Source: Thiohalophilus sp. (GTDB taxonomy: Bacteria > Pseudomonadota > Gammaproteobacteria > UBA6429 > Thiohalophilaceae). From it: a DNA stretch of 64,000 nt. The number at the start of each line of letters is the position of its first letter. Position 1 is the stretch's first letter. Below, piece after piece: positions 1 to 8,213 of this stretch. Location of the stretch: contig NZ_JAXHMV010000008.1 in assembly GCF_034521165.1 (NCBI RefSeq), positions 496,001 through 560,000 of the forward strand. The letters are read 5' to 3'. The translations under genes and the position numbers were made by a program. The notes under the pieces are model-generated. The model was not told the origin of the DNA. It ran no database searches and was given only the letters and a program-made list of their open reading frames with translations.

Positions 1-771
1 GAAAAGGATCCGGCCGCCCTGAAATGGGGTGACGTCGGTGCCGATATCGTGGTCGAATCCACCGGTCTGTTCCTGACCGAGGAAGCCTGCCAGAAGCACA
101 TCGACGCCGGCGCCAAGAAGGTGGTGATGTCCGCGCCTTCCAAGGACGGTGCACCGATGTTCGTTTACGGTGTCAACCATGAAGACTATGCCGGTCAGGC
201 GATTACTTCTGCCGCCTCCTGCACCACCAACGCCCTGGCGCCGGTGGCCAAGGTGCTGCATGACAACTGGGGCATCAAGCGCGGCCTGATGACCACCGTG
301 CATGCCGCCACCGCCACCCAGAAAACCGTTGACGGTCCGTCCATGAAAGACTGGCGTGGCGGTCGTGGTATCCTGGAGAACATCATCCCCTCCGCGACCG
401 GCGCGGCCAAAGCCGTGGGCGTGGTCATGCCGGAACTCAACGGCAAGCTGACCGGGATGGCCTTCCGGGTGCCGACCTCCGACGTGTCCGTGGTTGACCT
501 GACCGTCGAGCTGGAAAAAGGCGCCAGGTACGATGACATCTGCAAGGCGATGAAGGCCGCTTCCGAATCCGGTGACATCAGCAAGACCCTGGCCTACACC
601 GACGAAAAAGTGGTTTCCACCGACTTCCGCGGTATCGGTCATTCCTCCATCTTCGATGCCGAAGCCGGTATCGCGCTGGATGATACCTTCGTCAAGGTCG
701 TCGCCTGGTACGACAACGAGTACGGCTACACCTGCAACATGCTGCGTTTCCTCGAACATGCAGCTAAATAA
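1..771 (+). CDS. gap: Glyceraldehyde-3-phosphate dehydrogenase, 5' end cut by window
   Basis: Type I NAD(P)-dependent glyceraldehyde-3-phosphate dehydrogenase, which interconverts 1,3-bisphosphoglycerate and glyceraldehyde-3-phosphate in glycolysis and, in reverse, in the Calvin cycle. The frame is open from base 1, so the N-terminal Rossmann half is missing here; the GTG at 49 lies inside the gene and is not the start. The catalytic motif SAASCTTNALAP with its nucleophilic cysteine is present, followed by the VHAATATQKTVDGPS and WYDNEYGY stretches typical of the family. About 256 codons of the usual 330-340 are visible. It heads a gap-pgk-pyk-fba cluster on one strand. The identification is secure; the coenzyme preference cannot be read from this part. 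Confidence 0.96.
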   Translation, partial: EKDPAALKWGDVGADIVVESTGLFLTEEACQKHIDAGAKKVVMSAPSKDGAPMFVYGVNHEDYAGQAITSAASCTTNALAPVAKVLHDNWGIKRGLMTTVHAATATQKTVDGPSMKDWRGGRGILENIIPSATGAAKAVGVVMPELNGKLTGMAFRVPTSDVSVVDLTVELEKGARYDDICKAMKAASESGDISKTLAYTDEKVVSTDFRGIGHSSIFDAEAGIALDDTFVKVVAWYDNEYGYTCNMLRFLEHAAK

Positions 772-791
772 TCAGCTGGGGTTAGTTGATT

Positions 792-874
792 AACGCAGAG
801 CACGCGGAGGCGCAGAGTCGCAGAGACTAATTTGTTTCTCTGCGCCTCCGCGTCTCTGCGCTCTCCGCGTTTTA
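792..874. repeat. Period-8 hyphenated palindrome between gap and pgk
   Basis: Two arms (about 792-827 and 836-874) built from eight-base units close to ACGCRGAG face each other around a short loop. The arms are near-complementary and would form a long hairpin. The element starts 21 bases after the gap stop codon. It belongs to the same class as the elements near 16458, 19198, 43022, 51609 and 60336. No promoter is obvious in the remaining 85 bases before pgk. Confidence 0.85.
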
Positions 875-959
875 ATTACGAATGTTTACGCAAAGAGCTA
901 TTCGCCAAGCGCCGACCGTTTAGCTAATAGTTTTTGAAAATTTACACGGAGTAACAAAC

Positions 960-2143
960 ATGTCATTTATCAAGTTGACGGATCTGGATCTGTCCGGCAA
1001 GCGAGTACTGATTCGCGCCGATCTGAATGTGCCGGTAAAAAACGGCAAGGTCACTTCCGATGCGCGGATTACCGCTTCCATGCCGACCATCGAACACTGC
1101 CTGAAAGCGGGTGCGTCGGCGGTGATGGTCATGTCCCATCGCGGCCGCCCCGAAGAAGGGGTGCCGGACGAGGAAAACTCCCTGGCGCCGATTGCCGATG
1201 ACATGTCCGCCAAGCTGGGCAAGGAAGTTCGCCTGGTCAAGGATTACCTGGAAAACGATCCGCAGCCGGCCGGGGGGAAGTCGTGCTGCTGGAGAATGTG
1301 CGCTTCAACACCGGCGAGAAAAAAGATGATGAAACACTGGCGAAAAAATATGCCGCCCTGTGCGATGTGTTCGTGATGGATGCCTTCGGCACCGCGCATC
1401 GCGCCCAGGCCTCCACCCACGGCGTCGGCAAGTTTGCCCCGACCGCCTGCGCCGGTCTGCTGCTGGCCGAGGAGCTGGAAGCGCTGGCCAAGGCGCTGGC
1501 CGATCCGGCCCGGCCGATGATCGCCATCGTCGGCGGCTCCAAGGTCTCCACCAAGCTGACCGTGCTCGAAGCGCTGTCCACCAGGGTGGACCAGCTGATC
1601 GTCGGCGGCGGTATCGCCAACACTTTCCTCAAGGCGGCCGGGCATCCGGTGGGCAAGTCCCTGTGCGAGGATGACCTGGTCGACACGGCCAAAGAACTGA
1701 TGCAAAAGGCCGAGGCGGCCGGCGCCAGTATCCCGATTGCCACCGACGTGGTGGTCGGCAAGAACTTCGATGAAAACGAACCGGCCGTGCTGAAAAAAGT
1801 CGATGAAGTGGCCGACGACGACATGATCTTCGATATCGGTCCTGATTCTGCGAAACAACTGGCAGACAAGATCGCCCAGGCCGGTACCATTGTCTGGAAC
1901 GGTCCGGTTGGCGTGTTCGAGTTCGATCAGTTCGGCGAAGGCACCAAAACCATCTCTATGGCCATCGCCAACGCCAAAGGCTTCAGCCTGGCCGGGGGCG
2001 GCGATACCATCGCGGCAATCCAGAAGTACGATATCTATGACAAGGTCTCCTACATCTCCACCGCCGGTGGCGCGTTCCTGGAATACCTGGAAGGCAAGAC
2101 CCTGCCGGCGGTGGCCATGCTGGAAGAGCGAGCCAAAAAATAA
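960..2143 (+). CDS. pgk: Phosphoglycerate kinase, with an apparent one-base frameshift
   Basis: Phosphoglycerate kinase transfers phosphate between ATP and 3-phosphoglycerate, in Calvin-cycle direction here. The start at 960 follows an ACGGAGT ribosome site and gives MSFIKLTDLDLSGKRVLIRADLN, a standard N-terminus. The frame breaks in the G6 run at 1272-1277: codons before it read in one frame, and from about 1277 the protein continues in the -1 frame as EVVLLENVRFNTGEKK to the stop at 2143. Adding one G restores a continuous protein of about 394 residues, the normal family length. The C-terminal GGGDTIAA nucleotide-binding motif is intact. A sequencing or assembly deletion is more likely than a real pseudogene, since both halves are fully conserved. 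Confidence 0.93.
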
Positions 2144-2178
2144 CAGTGACGCGTTACGAGGAACGAGTAACGAGTCGT
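2144..2178. repeat. Period-7 array after pgk
   Basis: Immediately after the pgk stop codon come about five seven-base units of the form GAGTAAC/GAGGAAC. The same class recurs at 16528, 28105, 36594 and 44691. The remaining 88 bases before pyk show no clear terminator. Confidence 0.75.
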
Positions 2179-2266
2179 ATGAGAGCTGGCCGGACTGCGG
2201 CCAGCTGCTATCAATTATCCAATCGGCGGATTTGCCAGCCGGTAACAGGAACCCGTCACTAGACTT

Positions 2267-3727
2267 ATGAGAAGAACCAAAATTGTTGCCACGCTTGGCC
2301 CTGCTACCGATGATCCGAAGGTCATGGACAAGATCATCGAGGCCGGGGTGGATGTTGCCCGGATCAATTTCTCCCACGGCAGCCCGGAAGAGCACATCGA
2401 TCGGGCCGACAAGATCCGCAACCGGGCCCGCGCCCACGGTCGCCAGGTCGGGGTCATGTGCGATCTGCAGGGGCCGAAGATCCGCATCGAACGTTTCAAG
2501 GACGGCAAGATTACGCTCAAGGACGGCGAAATCTTCATCCTTGATGGCAAACTGGATCCCGAAGCCGGCACCCATGAGCGGGTCGGCATGGCCTACAAGG
2601 AGTTGCCCGAGGACGTAAACCGGGGCGACACCTTGCTGCTGGACGACGGGCGGATCGTGTTGTGGGTCGATTCCATCGAGGGGCCCGAGGTGCATTGCCG
2701 GGTCGTGGTCGGCGGCGAGCTGTCGGATCGCAAGGGCCTCAACAAGCAGGGCGGCGGCCTGTCGGCCCCGGCCCTGACCCACAAGGATCGCGAGGACATC
2801 AAGGCCGCTGCAGCCATGAAGGCTGATTACATCGCGGTCTCCTTTCCGCGTAACGCCGCGGATGTCAACGAGGCCCGCCATCTGATCGAGGCGGCGGGCA
2901 GTACCGCCCATGTGGTCGCCAAGATCGAGCGGGCCGATGCCCTGAACAAGATCGAGGAGATCATCGAGGCGGCGGATGTGATCATGATCGCCCGCGGCGA
3001 TCTGGGCGTGGAAATCGGCGATGCCGCCCTGCCGCCGGTGCAAAAAGAGCTGATCAGCAAGGCCCGCGCCATGAACCGGGTGGTGATTACCGCGACCCAG
3101 ATGATGGAGTCGATGATCACCAGCCATATCCCGACCCGCGCCGAGGTGTTCGACGTGGCCAATGCCGTGCTGGACGGCACCGACGCGGTGATGCTCTCGG
3201 CCGAGACCGCCAGCGGCCGCTATCCGGACAGCGCCATCGCGGCCATGGACCGGATCTGCCGCGAGGCCGAAAAACAGCGCACCGCCAAGCGCTCCGACCA
3301 CCGCATCGATACCCGCTTCAAACGCATCGACGAGGCGATTGCGATGGCCGCGATGTATACCGCCAACCACCTGGGGGTGAAGGCGATCGCCGCCCTGACC
3401 GAGTCAGGCTCAACGACGCGCTGGATGTCCCGTATCAGCTCGGGGATCCCCATCTACGCCTTGACGAGCTATGTGGAGACGCGTAGAAAGGTGACTCTCT
3501 ACCGCGGGGTTTATCCGGTCAGTTTTGATGTACCGCCCGATCTGGATCGCTCCGCCGTTAACCGGGAAGCCATTGATGAGTTGCTGCGCCGTGGCGCGGT
3601 GCGCGACGGCGACCTGGTCTTGATTACCCGGGGCGACCTGATGGGCGTTCGGGGCGGCACCAATGCCATGACCATCGTCCGGGTGGGCGATGTGGACGGC
3701 ATCGATCAGGATGCCACGCTCGAATAA
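2267..3727 (+). CDS. pyk: Pyruvate kinase
   Basis: Pyruvate kinase converts phosphoenolpyruvate and ADP to pyruvate and ATP, the last step of glycolysis. The protein has 486 residues, within the family range. It starts MRRTKIVATLGPA, with the active-site ARINFSHG at residues 31-38, and carries the signature KIERADAL, the metal-binding MIARGDLGVEI and the ITATQMMESM segment of the (beta/alpha)8 barrel. The C-terminal allosteric domain is complete. The ribosome site before the ATG is weak. It sits between pgk and fba on the same strand, an arrangement common in autotrophic proteobacteria. Confidence 0.97.
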   Translation: MRRTKIVATLGPATDDPKVMDKIIEAGVDVARINFSHGSPEEHIDRADKIRNRARAHGRQVGVMCDLQGPKIRIERFKDGKITLKDGEIFILDGKLDPEAGTHERVGMAYKELPEDVNRGDTLLLDDGRIVLWVDSIEGPEVHCRVVVGGELSDRKGLNKQGGGLSAPALTHKDREDIKAAAAMKADYIAVSFPRNAADVNEARHLIEAAGSTAHVVAKIERADALNKIEEIIEAADVIMIARGDLGVEIGDAALPPVQKELISKARAMNRVVITATQMMESMITSHIPTRAEVFDVANAVLDGTDAVMLSAETASGRYPDSAIAAMDRICREAEKQRTAKRSDHRIDTRFKRIDEAIAMAAMYTANHLGVKAIAALTESGSTTRWMSRISSGIPIYALTSYVETRRKVTLYRGVYPVSFDVPPDLDRSAVNREAIDELLRRGAVRDGDLVLITRGDLMGVRGGTNAMTIVRVGDVDGIDQDATLE

Positions 3728-3780
3728 TCGCACTTATAAGATAAGATTTAACATAGTAAAATAGTCGGAAACACACATTT

Positions 3781-3788
3781 AAGGAGGT
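3781..3788 (+). promoter_or_regulatory. Near-perfect Shine-Dalgarno of fba
   Basis: AAGGAGGT lies seven bases before the fba ATG. This is an exact anti-16S match, fixes the start at 3796 and suggests very high translation of the aldolase compared with pyk just upstream. Confidence 0.8.
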
Positions 3789-3795
3789 CCCGAAA

Positions 3796-4872
3796 ATGGC
3801 CCTGATTTCACTGCGTCAATTGCTGGATCATGCCGCCGAAGTTGGTTACGGCATGCCGGCGTTCAACGTCAACAACATGGAGCAGGTGCATGCCATCATG
3901 CAGGCTGCCGATGAAACCAACAGCCCGGTCATCATGCAGGGTTCCGCCGGCGCGCGCTCCTATGCCGGTGAACCGTTCCTGCGTCACCTGATCACCGCCG
4001 CGCTGGAAATGTACCCGCATATCCCGGTCGTCATGCACCAGGACCACGGCTCTGCCCCGGGCGTCTGCCTGCGTTCCATCCAGTCCGGTTTCAGCTCGGT
4101 CATGATGGACGGTTCCCTGATGGAAGACATGAAGACCCCCGCTTCCTATGAATACAATGTCGACGTGACCCGCAAGGTCGTGGAAATGGCCCACGCCGGC
4201 GGGGTTTCCGTCGAAGGCGAACTGGGCTGCCTGGGCTCGCTGGAAACCGGTGAAATGGGCGAAGAAGACGGCCACGGCGCCGAAGGCAAGCTGGACATGG
4301 ACATGCTGCTGACCGACCCGGAACAGGCGGCGGACTTCGTGGCCCAGACCGGCGTGGACGCCCTGGCTATCGCCATCGGCACCTCCCATGGCGCCTACAA
4401 GTTCACCAAGGAGCCGACCGGTGAAATCCTGCGTATCGATCGCATCAAGGAAATCCACGAGCGGATTCCGGACACCCATCTGGTTATGCACGGTTCCTCT
4501 TCCGTTCCGCAGGAGTGGCTGGAAATCATCAACAACTACGGCGGCGACATGGGCGAAACCTATGGCGTACCGGTGCACGAAATCCAGGAAGGCATCAAGC
4601 ACGGCGTACGCAAGGTCAACATCGACACCGACCTGCGCATGGCCTCCACCGGTGCGGTTCGCAAGCACCTGGCCGACAACCCCAGCAACTTCGATCCGCG
4701 CAAATTCCTCAAGGCTTCCACCGCCGCCATGAAGGAAATCTGCAAGGCCCGCTTCGAAGCCTTCGGTTGTGCCGGCAATGCCAGCAAGATCGACGTGACC
4801 AGCCTGGAAAAAATGGTCGAACGCTACGCCTCCGGCGAGCTGGACCCGAAGATCAAGTCCAAGGCGGCTTAA
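3796..4872 (+). CDS. fba: Class II fructose-bisphosphate aldolase
   Basis: Zinc-dependent class II aldolase that joins or splits dihydroxyacetone phosphate and glyceraldehyde-3-phosphate; in Calvin-cycle organisms the same enzyme type (CbbA) also makes sedoheptulose-1,7-bisphosphate. The 358 residues match the class IIB Calvin-cycle type. Metal and catalytic motifs are visible: HQDHGSAPG near residue 81, the EGELGCLG strand, GTSHGAYKF and VMHGSSSVP, with NIDTDLRMA near the C-terminus. The start is set by a strong ribosome site, and an intrinsic terminator follows, so fba closes the cluster. Confidence 0.96.
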   Translation: MALISLRQLLDHAAEVGYGMPAFNVNNMEQVHAIMQAADETNSPVIMQGSAGARSYAGEPFLRHLITAALEMYPHIPVVMHQDHGSAPGVCLRSIQSGFSSVMMDGSLMEDMKTPASYEYNVDVTRKVVEMAHAGGVSVEGELGCLGSLETGEMGEEDGHGAEGKLDMDMLLTDPEQAADFVAQTGVDALAIAIGTSHGAYKFTKEPTGEILRIDRIKEIHERIPDTHLVMHGSSSVPQEWLEIINNYGGDMGETYGVPVHEIQEGIKHGVRKVNIDTDLRMASTGAVRKHLADNPSNFDPRKFLKASTAAMKEICKARFEAFGCAGNASKIDVTSLEKMVERYASGELDPKIKSKAA

Positions 4873-4894
4873 GTCAACGGACTATCGCTGTATC

Positions 4895-4921
4895 AAAGGC
4901 GGGCCTCGGCCCGCCTTTTTT
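4895..4921 (+). terminator. Rho-independent terminator of fba
   Basis: A perfect eight-base GC stem (GGCGGGCC and GGCCCGCC around TC, 4898-4915), flanked by AAA and a run of six T, starts 22 bases after the fba stop codon. Confidence 0.92.
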
Positions 4922-4931
4922 GTTTAAAAGC

Positions 4932-5126
4932 TTTTCACCGCAGAGGCGCCAAAAATAGTTTTGAATTTTTAATGCTGAATTTTGAATTGACAGTTAGTTA
5001 GTGGCAGTCTGCAAAGGATTGTTCCGGTCGTGGTTTACTGAACCAGCCAGTACTCCTGCCAATACAAAAATTCAAAACTTAAAATTCAACATTCAAAATT
5101 ATATCGAGGCGTCTCTGCGGTAAAAC
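4932..5126. repeat. Nested inverted repeat with period-7 AT-rich arms
   Basis: Outer arms (4932-4949 and 5105-5126) carry CACCGCAGAGGCG and its complement. Inner arms (about 4957-4990 and 5065-5100) are AT-rich seven-base units such as AATTCAA in inverse orientation. The roughly 75-base centre shows no reading frame I recognise. The element fills the space between the fba terminator and the next gene. Confidence 0.7.
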
Positions 5127-5147
5127 AAAAATAAATCAGGTATAGCT

Positions 5148-5411
5148 ATGTCGAATGATGTACTGGAACAGGTGACGTCGATCATCGAGACCGATCCCCG
5201 TTCGGGGCAGTCGTTGTTACTGTTCGCGCTGGTTTCCACCCTGAACGTGGAGAAGACCGGGCATATGTACATGCTGGGCAAGCTCAAGGAGTTTACGCCG
5301 GAGAACCGGCAGCTGGCCTACGGCCTGATGGAGATGATGGCGGATAACCGGATCCACGACGAAGCCTGGCAGGCCGCTATGGCCCGCATGGAACAGGCGG
5401 TAAAAGGGTAA
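5148..5411 (+). CDS. Small protein of unknown function upstream of the hydrogenase operon
   Basis: An 87-residue, mostly helical, soluble protein with no signal peptide or membrane segment. It begins MSNDVLEQVTSIIETDPRSG and is rich in methionine towards the end (GLMEMMADNRIHDEAW). I do not recognise the family. It lies 78 bases before the hydrogenase beta subunit on the same strand and could be co-transcribed with it, but nothing in the sequence assigns a role. The ribosome site is poor. The codon use looks like that of neighbouring real genes. Confidence 0.6.
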   Translation: MSNDVLEQVTSIIETDPRSGQSLLLFALVSTLNVEKTGHMYMLGKLKEFTPENRQLAYGLMEMMADNRIHDEAWQAAMARMEQAVKG

Positions 5412-5489
5412 TTCCCGGGCGGGAATTGTTTGACGCCGTCGCGGCGCAGTGGCTACTCTTGAAGTCTCTGGGGATGCCGGGATGCGGGG

Positions 5490-6602
5490 ATGGGAGCGAA
5501 CGATAACCACGCCTTTTTACTACGTGAACGTCTGCCGATGCTGCTGCAGGCCCTGGAGGCCGAAGGCTACGAGTGCATTGGCCCCCGGTGGCGTGATGAT
5601 GCCATCATTTACGATCGTCTCGACGACGTCGACCAGTTACCCCGCGGGATCAAGGTCAACCAGTACCCGGCGGAATATTGCGGCGAGGTCCACGATAGCC
5701 CGCGCGATTTTGCCTGGGCCAATGGCCCGCAGGCCCTGAAGCCCTTCCTGTTTGCTCCGCGCGAGACCCTGTGGCGGGTCAACCGCGATGAAACCGGTCG
5801 ACTGAACTTCGAAGAAACCCCGCCTGATCCGCCCAGACGGGCGATCATCGGCGTACGCGCCTGTGATCTGGCCGCCCTGGCCTTGCAGGATCAGCATTTT
5901 CTGCGGAGCTCATACCCCGATCCCGCCTATGCCGCGCGGCGTGAAAACCTGCTGCTGGTGGCGGTCAATTGTTCGCATCCGGCCTCGACCTGTTTTTGCG
6001 CGTCCACCGGTGACGGCCCGGTGGCAAAACAGGGTTATGACCTGCTGCTCGACGAACTGGATGACGGATTCATGATCCAGGCCGGCACCGCGGAGGGCGA
6101 GGCGGTCATGGCGCGGCTCAACCTGATTCCGGTGACCGACGGGCATCGGGAGGCCATCGAGATACAGCAGGAAAAGGCGCATGAACAGTTGAGACAGGTG
6201 CCGGGCCGACAGTTGCGTGACGCCCTGTTTTCCAATCTCGAACACGAACGCTGGAACGAGGTTGCCGGACGTTGTCTTTCCTGCGGTAACTGTACCTCGG
6301 TCTGCCCGACCTGTTTTTGCCACAGCGAGGAAGAGCTGGCCCCGCTGGACGGCGGCAGTTCGGAACACGTGCGCCAGTGGGACTCCTGTTTTACCGCCGG
6401 CCACAGTTATATTCATGGCCTGACGATTCGCCAGCAGACCCGCGAGCGCTATCGTCAGTGGCTGACCCACAAGTTCGGCAGCTGGCACGATCAGTACGGA
6501 CGCAGCGGGTGCGTCGGTTGCGGCCGCTGTATCACCTGGTGTCCGGTCGGTATCGATGTCACCGAGGAGTTGCAGGTCATATGCGGGAGCGATGACGCAT
6601 GA
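5490..6602 (+). CDS. hydB: Group 3b hydrogenase beta subunit, 4Fe-4S electron-transfer protein
   Basis: Iron-sulfur subunit of a cytoplasmic NADP-linked [NiFe] hydrogenase (sulfhydrogenase type). It carries electrons between the hydrogenase module and the flavin subunit. The 370-residue protein shows a long N-terminal domain and two C-terminal ferredoxin-type clusters: CLSCGNCTSVCPTCFC and VGCGRCITWCPVGID. It overlaps the gamma subunit by four bases, as expected for translational coupling. Operon order beta-gamma-delta-alpha matches the described HydBGDA systems. Confidence in the family is high; the direction of catalysis cannot be told. Confidence 0.92.
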   Translation: MGANDNHAFLLRERLPMLLQALEAEGYECIGPRWRDDAIIYDRLDDVDQLPRGIKVNQYPAEYCGEVHDSPRDFAWANGPQALKPFLFAPRETLWRVNRDETGRLNFEETPPDPPRRAIIGVRACDLAALALQDQHFLRSSYPDPAYAARRENLLLVAVNCSHPASTCFCASTGDGPVAKQGYDLLLDELDDGFMIQAGTAEGEAVMARLNLIPVTDGHREAIEIQQEKAHEQLRQVPGRQLRDALFSNLEHERWNEVAGRCLSCGNCTSVCPTCFCHSEEELAPLDGGSSEHVRQWDSCFTAGHSYIHGLTIRQQTRERYRQWLTHKFGSWHDQYGRSGCVGCGRCITWCPVGIDVTEELQVICGSDDA

Positions 6603-7432
6603 GTTCAGCCTATTTACCGCATGAAGCCGAGATATTCGAGCGCCTGGAAGAGGGGCGCGATATTTTTACCCTGCGCCTGCGCTTTACCGATCCGCAGATG
6701 CATGCGGCCTACCGGTTTGATCCGGGCCAGTTCAATATGCTGTATGTGTATGGCGTAGGGGAAATCCCGATTTCGATCGTCTCGGATCCGGAGGATGAAC
6801 ACGCCTACGATCACACCATTCGTCGTCTGGGTCGGGTGACCCATACTCTGGCTGAACTGAAACAGGGTGATCGGATCGGTGTGCGCGGTGCATTCGGGCG
6901 CGGCTGGCCCATGCAACAGGCAGAAGACAAGGATATGGTGATTATCACGGGCGGGTTGGGTTGCGCCCCGGTGGTCTCGGTGATCAATTATGTGCTGAAC
7001 CGCCGCGAGCGCTTTCGACGACTGATCATCATGCAGGGCGTCAAGCATGCCAATGACCTGATCTGGCGCGAGAAGTATGAAACCTGGAACCGCATGCCGG
7101 ATACCCAGGTGGTGCTGGCGGCCAGTCAGGGCGGGCAGGGCTGGCCCTGGGCGACCGGGCATATCACCGAGCTGGTCAGCGAGATCGATTTCGATCCGCA
7201 AAACTGCAGTGTCATGATGTGCGGCCCGGAAGGGATGATGATCGCCGCGCTCAAGGAACTGTTACCGCGCCAGGTGCCCGAGCCGTCTATCTGGCTGAGC
7301 ATGGAGCGCAACATGCAGTGCGCAGTCGGTCATTGCGGCCATTGCCAGCACGGACCGAACTTTGTCTGCAAAGACGGGCCGGTCTTCAATTATCCGGAAA
7401 TCAAACCGCTGCTGGGGATAAGAGGATTCTAG
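6599..7432 (+). CDS. hydG: Group 3b hydrogenase gamma subunit, FAD/NAD(P)-binding
   Basis: Ferredoxin-NADP reductase-like subunit that passes electrons between the iron-sulfur subunit and NAD(P). The 277 residues contain the FAD-binding beta-barrel (FDPGQFNMLYV, PISIVSDPE), the nucleotide-binding GGLGCAPVVSVINY segment and the C-terminal VMMCGPEGMM motif. A terminal cysteine cluster (MQCAVGHCGHCQHG, ending with VCKDGPVF) would hold a [2Fe-2S] centre, as in dihydroorotate dehydrogenase electron-transfer subunits. Only one base separates its stop from the delta subunit start. Confidence 0.93.
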   Translation: MSSAYLPHEAEIFERLEEGRDIFTLRLRFTDPQMHAAYRFDPGQFNMLYVYGVGEIPISIVSDPEDEHAYDHTIRRLGRVTHTLAELKQGDRIGVRGAFGRGWPMQQAEDKDMVIITGGLGCAPVVSVINYVLNRRERFRRLIIMQGVKHANDLIWREKYETWNRMPDTQVVLAASQGGQGWPWATGHITELVSEIDFDPQNCSVMMCGPEGMMIAALKELLPRQVPEPSIWLSMERNMQCAVGHCGHCQHGPNFVCKDGPVFNYPEIKPLLGIRGF

Positions 7433-7433
7433 G

Positions 7434-8213
7434 ATGAGCGATAAACCGAAAGTGGCGGTGCACAAATTCGCCTCCTGCGACGGTTGTCAGCTGGCCTTTT
7501 TGAATGCCGGCGAAGCGCTGTTAACGTTATCGCAGCAGGTCGAGCTGGTGCATTTTGCCGAGGCGGGGCCGATGAACCCCGAAGCGGAGGTCGATATCGC
7601 CTTTGTCGAAGGCAGCATCTGTGCCGCCCATGATGAGGAACGTATCCAGGCTATCCGTCGTAATTCGAAGTATCTGATTACCATTGGTGCCTGCGCTACC
7701 GCCGGGGGATTGCAGGCCCTGCGCAACCTGGCCGACGGCGAGCAATGGCTGGCCGATGTGTATGCTTCGCCGGAGTATATCGACAGCCTGGCGACCTCCA
7801 CGCCCGTTTCGCATCACGTCAAGGTGGATCATGAATTATGGGGCTGCCCGGTCAACGGCCGTCAGGTGATGGGCGCGATTCGATCGTTGCTGCATGGCGC
7901 CGTGCCGGTCGTGGAACAGGACAAGGTTTGTCTGGAGTGCAAACGCCAGCTGAATGTCTGTGTCATGGTGACCAAGGGAGAGCCGTGTATGGGACCGGTC
8001 ACCCGGACCGGTTGCGGCGCTATCTGTCCGTCGCTGGGGCGTGACTGTTACGCCTGTTATGGTCCGGCCGAAAACAGCAATACCGAAGCGCTGGGTGAGG
8101 CGTTTCGTCAACTGGGCCTGTTGCCTGTGACCGTCGGTCGCCGTTTTCATTTTATCAATAGCGGTGCCGAGCCCTTCACTGCCGCCGGGCAACACTGGAA
8201 ACAGGACGAGTAA
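7434..8213 (+). CDS. hydD: Group 3b hydrogenase delta (small) subunit
   Basis: The small [NiFe] hydrogenase subunit, carrying the iron-sulfur relay to the nickel site. In 259 residues it shows the N-terminal ASCDGCQLAFLN motif (C15, C18) for the proximal cluster, the EGSICAAHDEERI and TIGACATAGG stretches, and C-terminal cysteines (CLECKRQLNVCVM, EPCMGPVTRTGCGAICPS, DCYACYGP) for further clusters. There is no twin-arginine signal, so it is cytoplasmic. It overlaps the alpha subunit start by one base. Confidence 0.94.
   Translation: MSDKPKVAVHKFASCDGCQLAFLNAGEALLTLSQQVELVHFAEAGPMNPEAEVDIAFVEGSICAAHDEERIQAIRRNSKYLITIGACATAGGLQALRNLADGEQWLADVYASPEYIDSLATSTPVSHHVKVDHELWGCPVNGRQVMGAIRSLLHGAVPVVEQDKVCLECKRQLNVCVMVTKGEPCMGPVTRTGCGAICPSLGRDCYACYGPAENSNTEALGEAFRQLGLLPVTVGRRFHFINSGAEPFTAAGQHWKQDE

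Noticed and set aside
1257..1290. Programmed -1 ribosomal frameshift in pgk
   Set aside because: The zero-frame codons at the G run do not form a good slippery heptamer, pgk is not known to be recoded, and two other genes show the same type of homopolymer deletion. An assembly error is simpler.
1244..3370. A 708-codon open frame on the minus strand opposite pgk and pyk
   Set aside because: It is the GC-driven shadow of two well-identified genes. Its translation is histidine/glycine/aspartate-rich with no domain motif.
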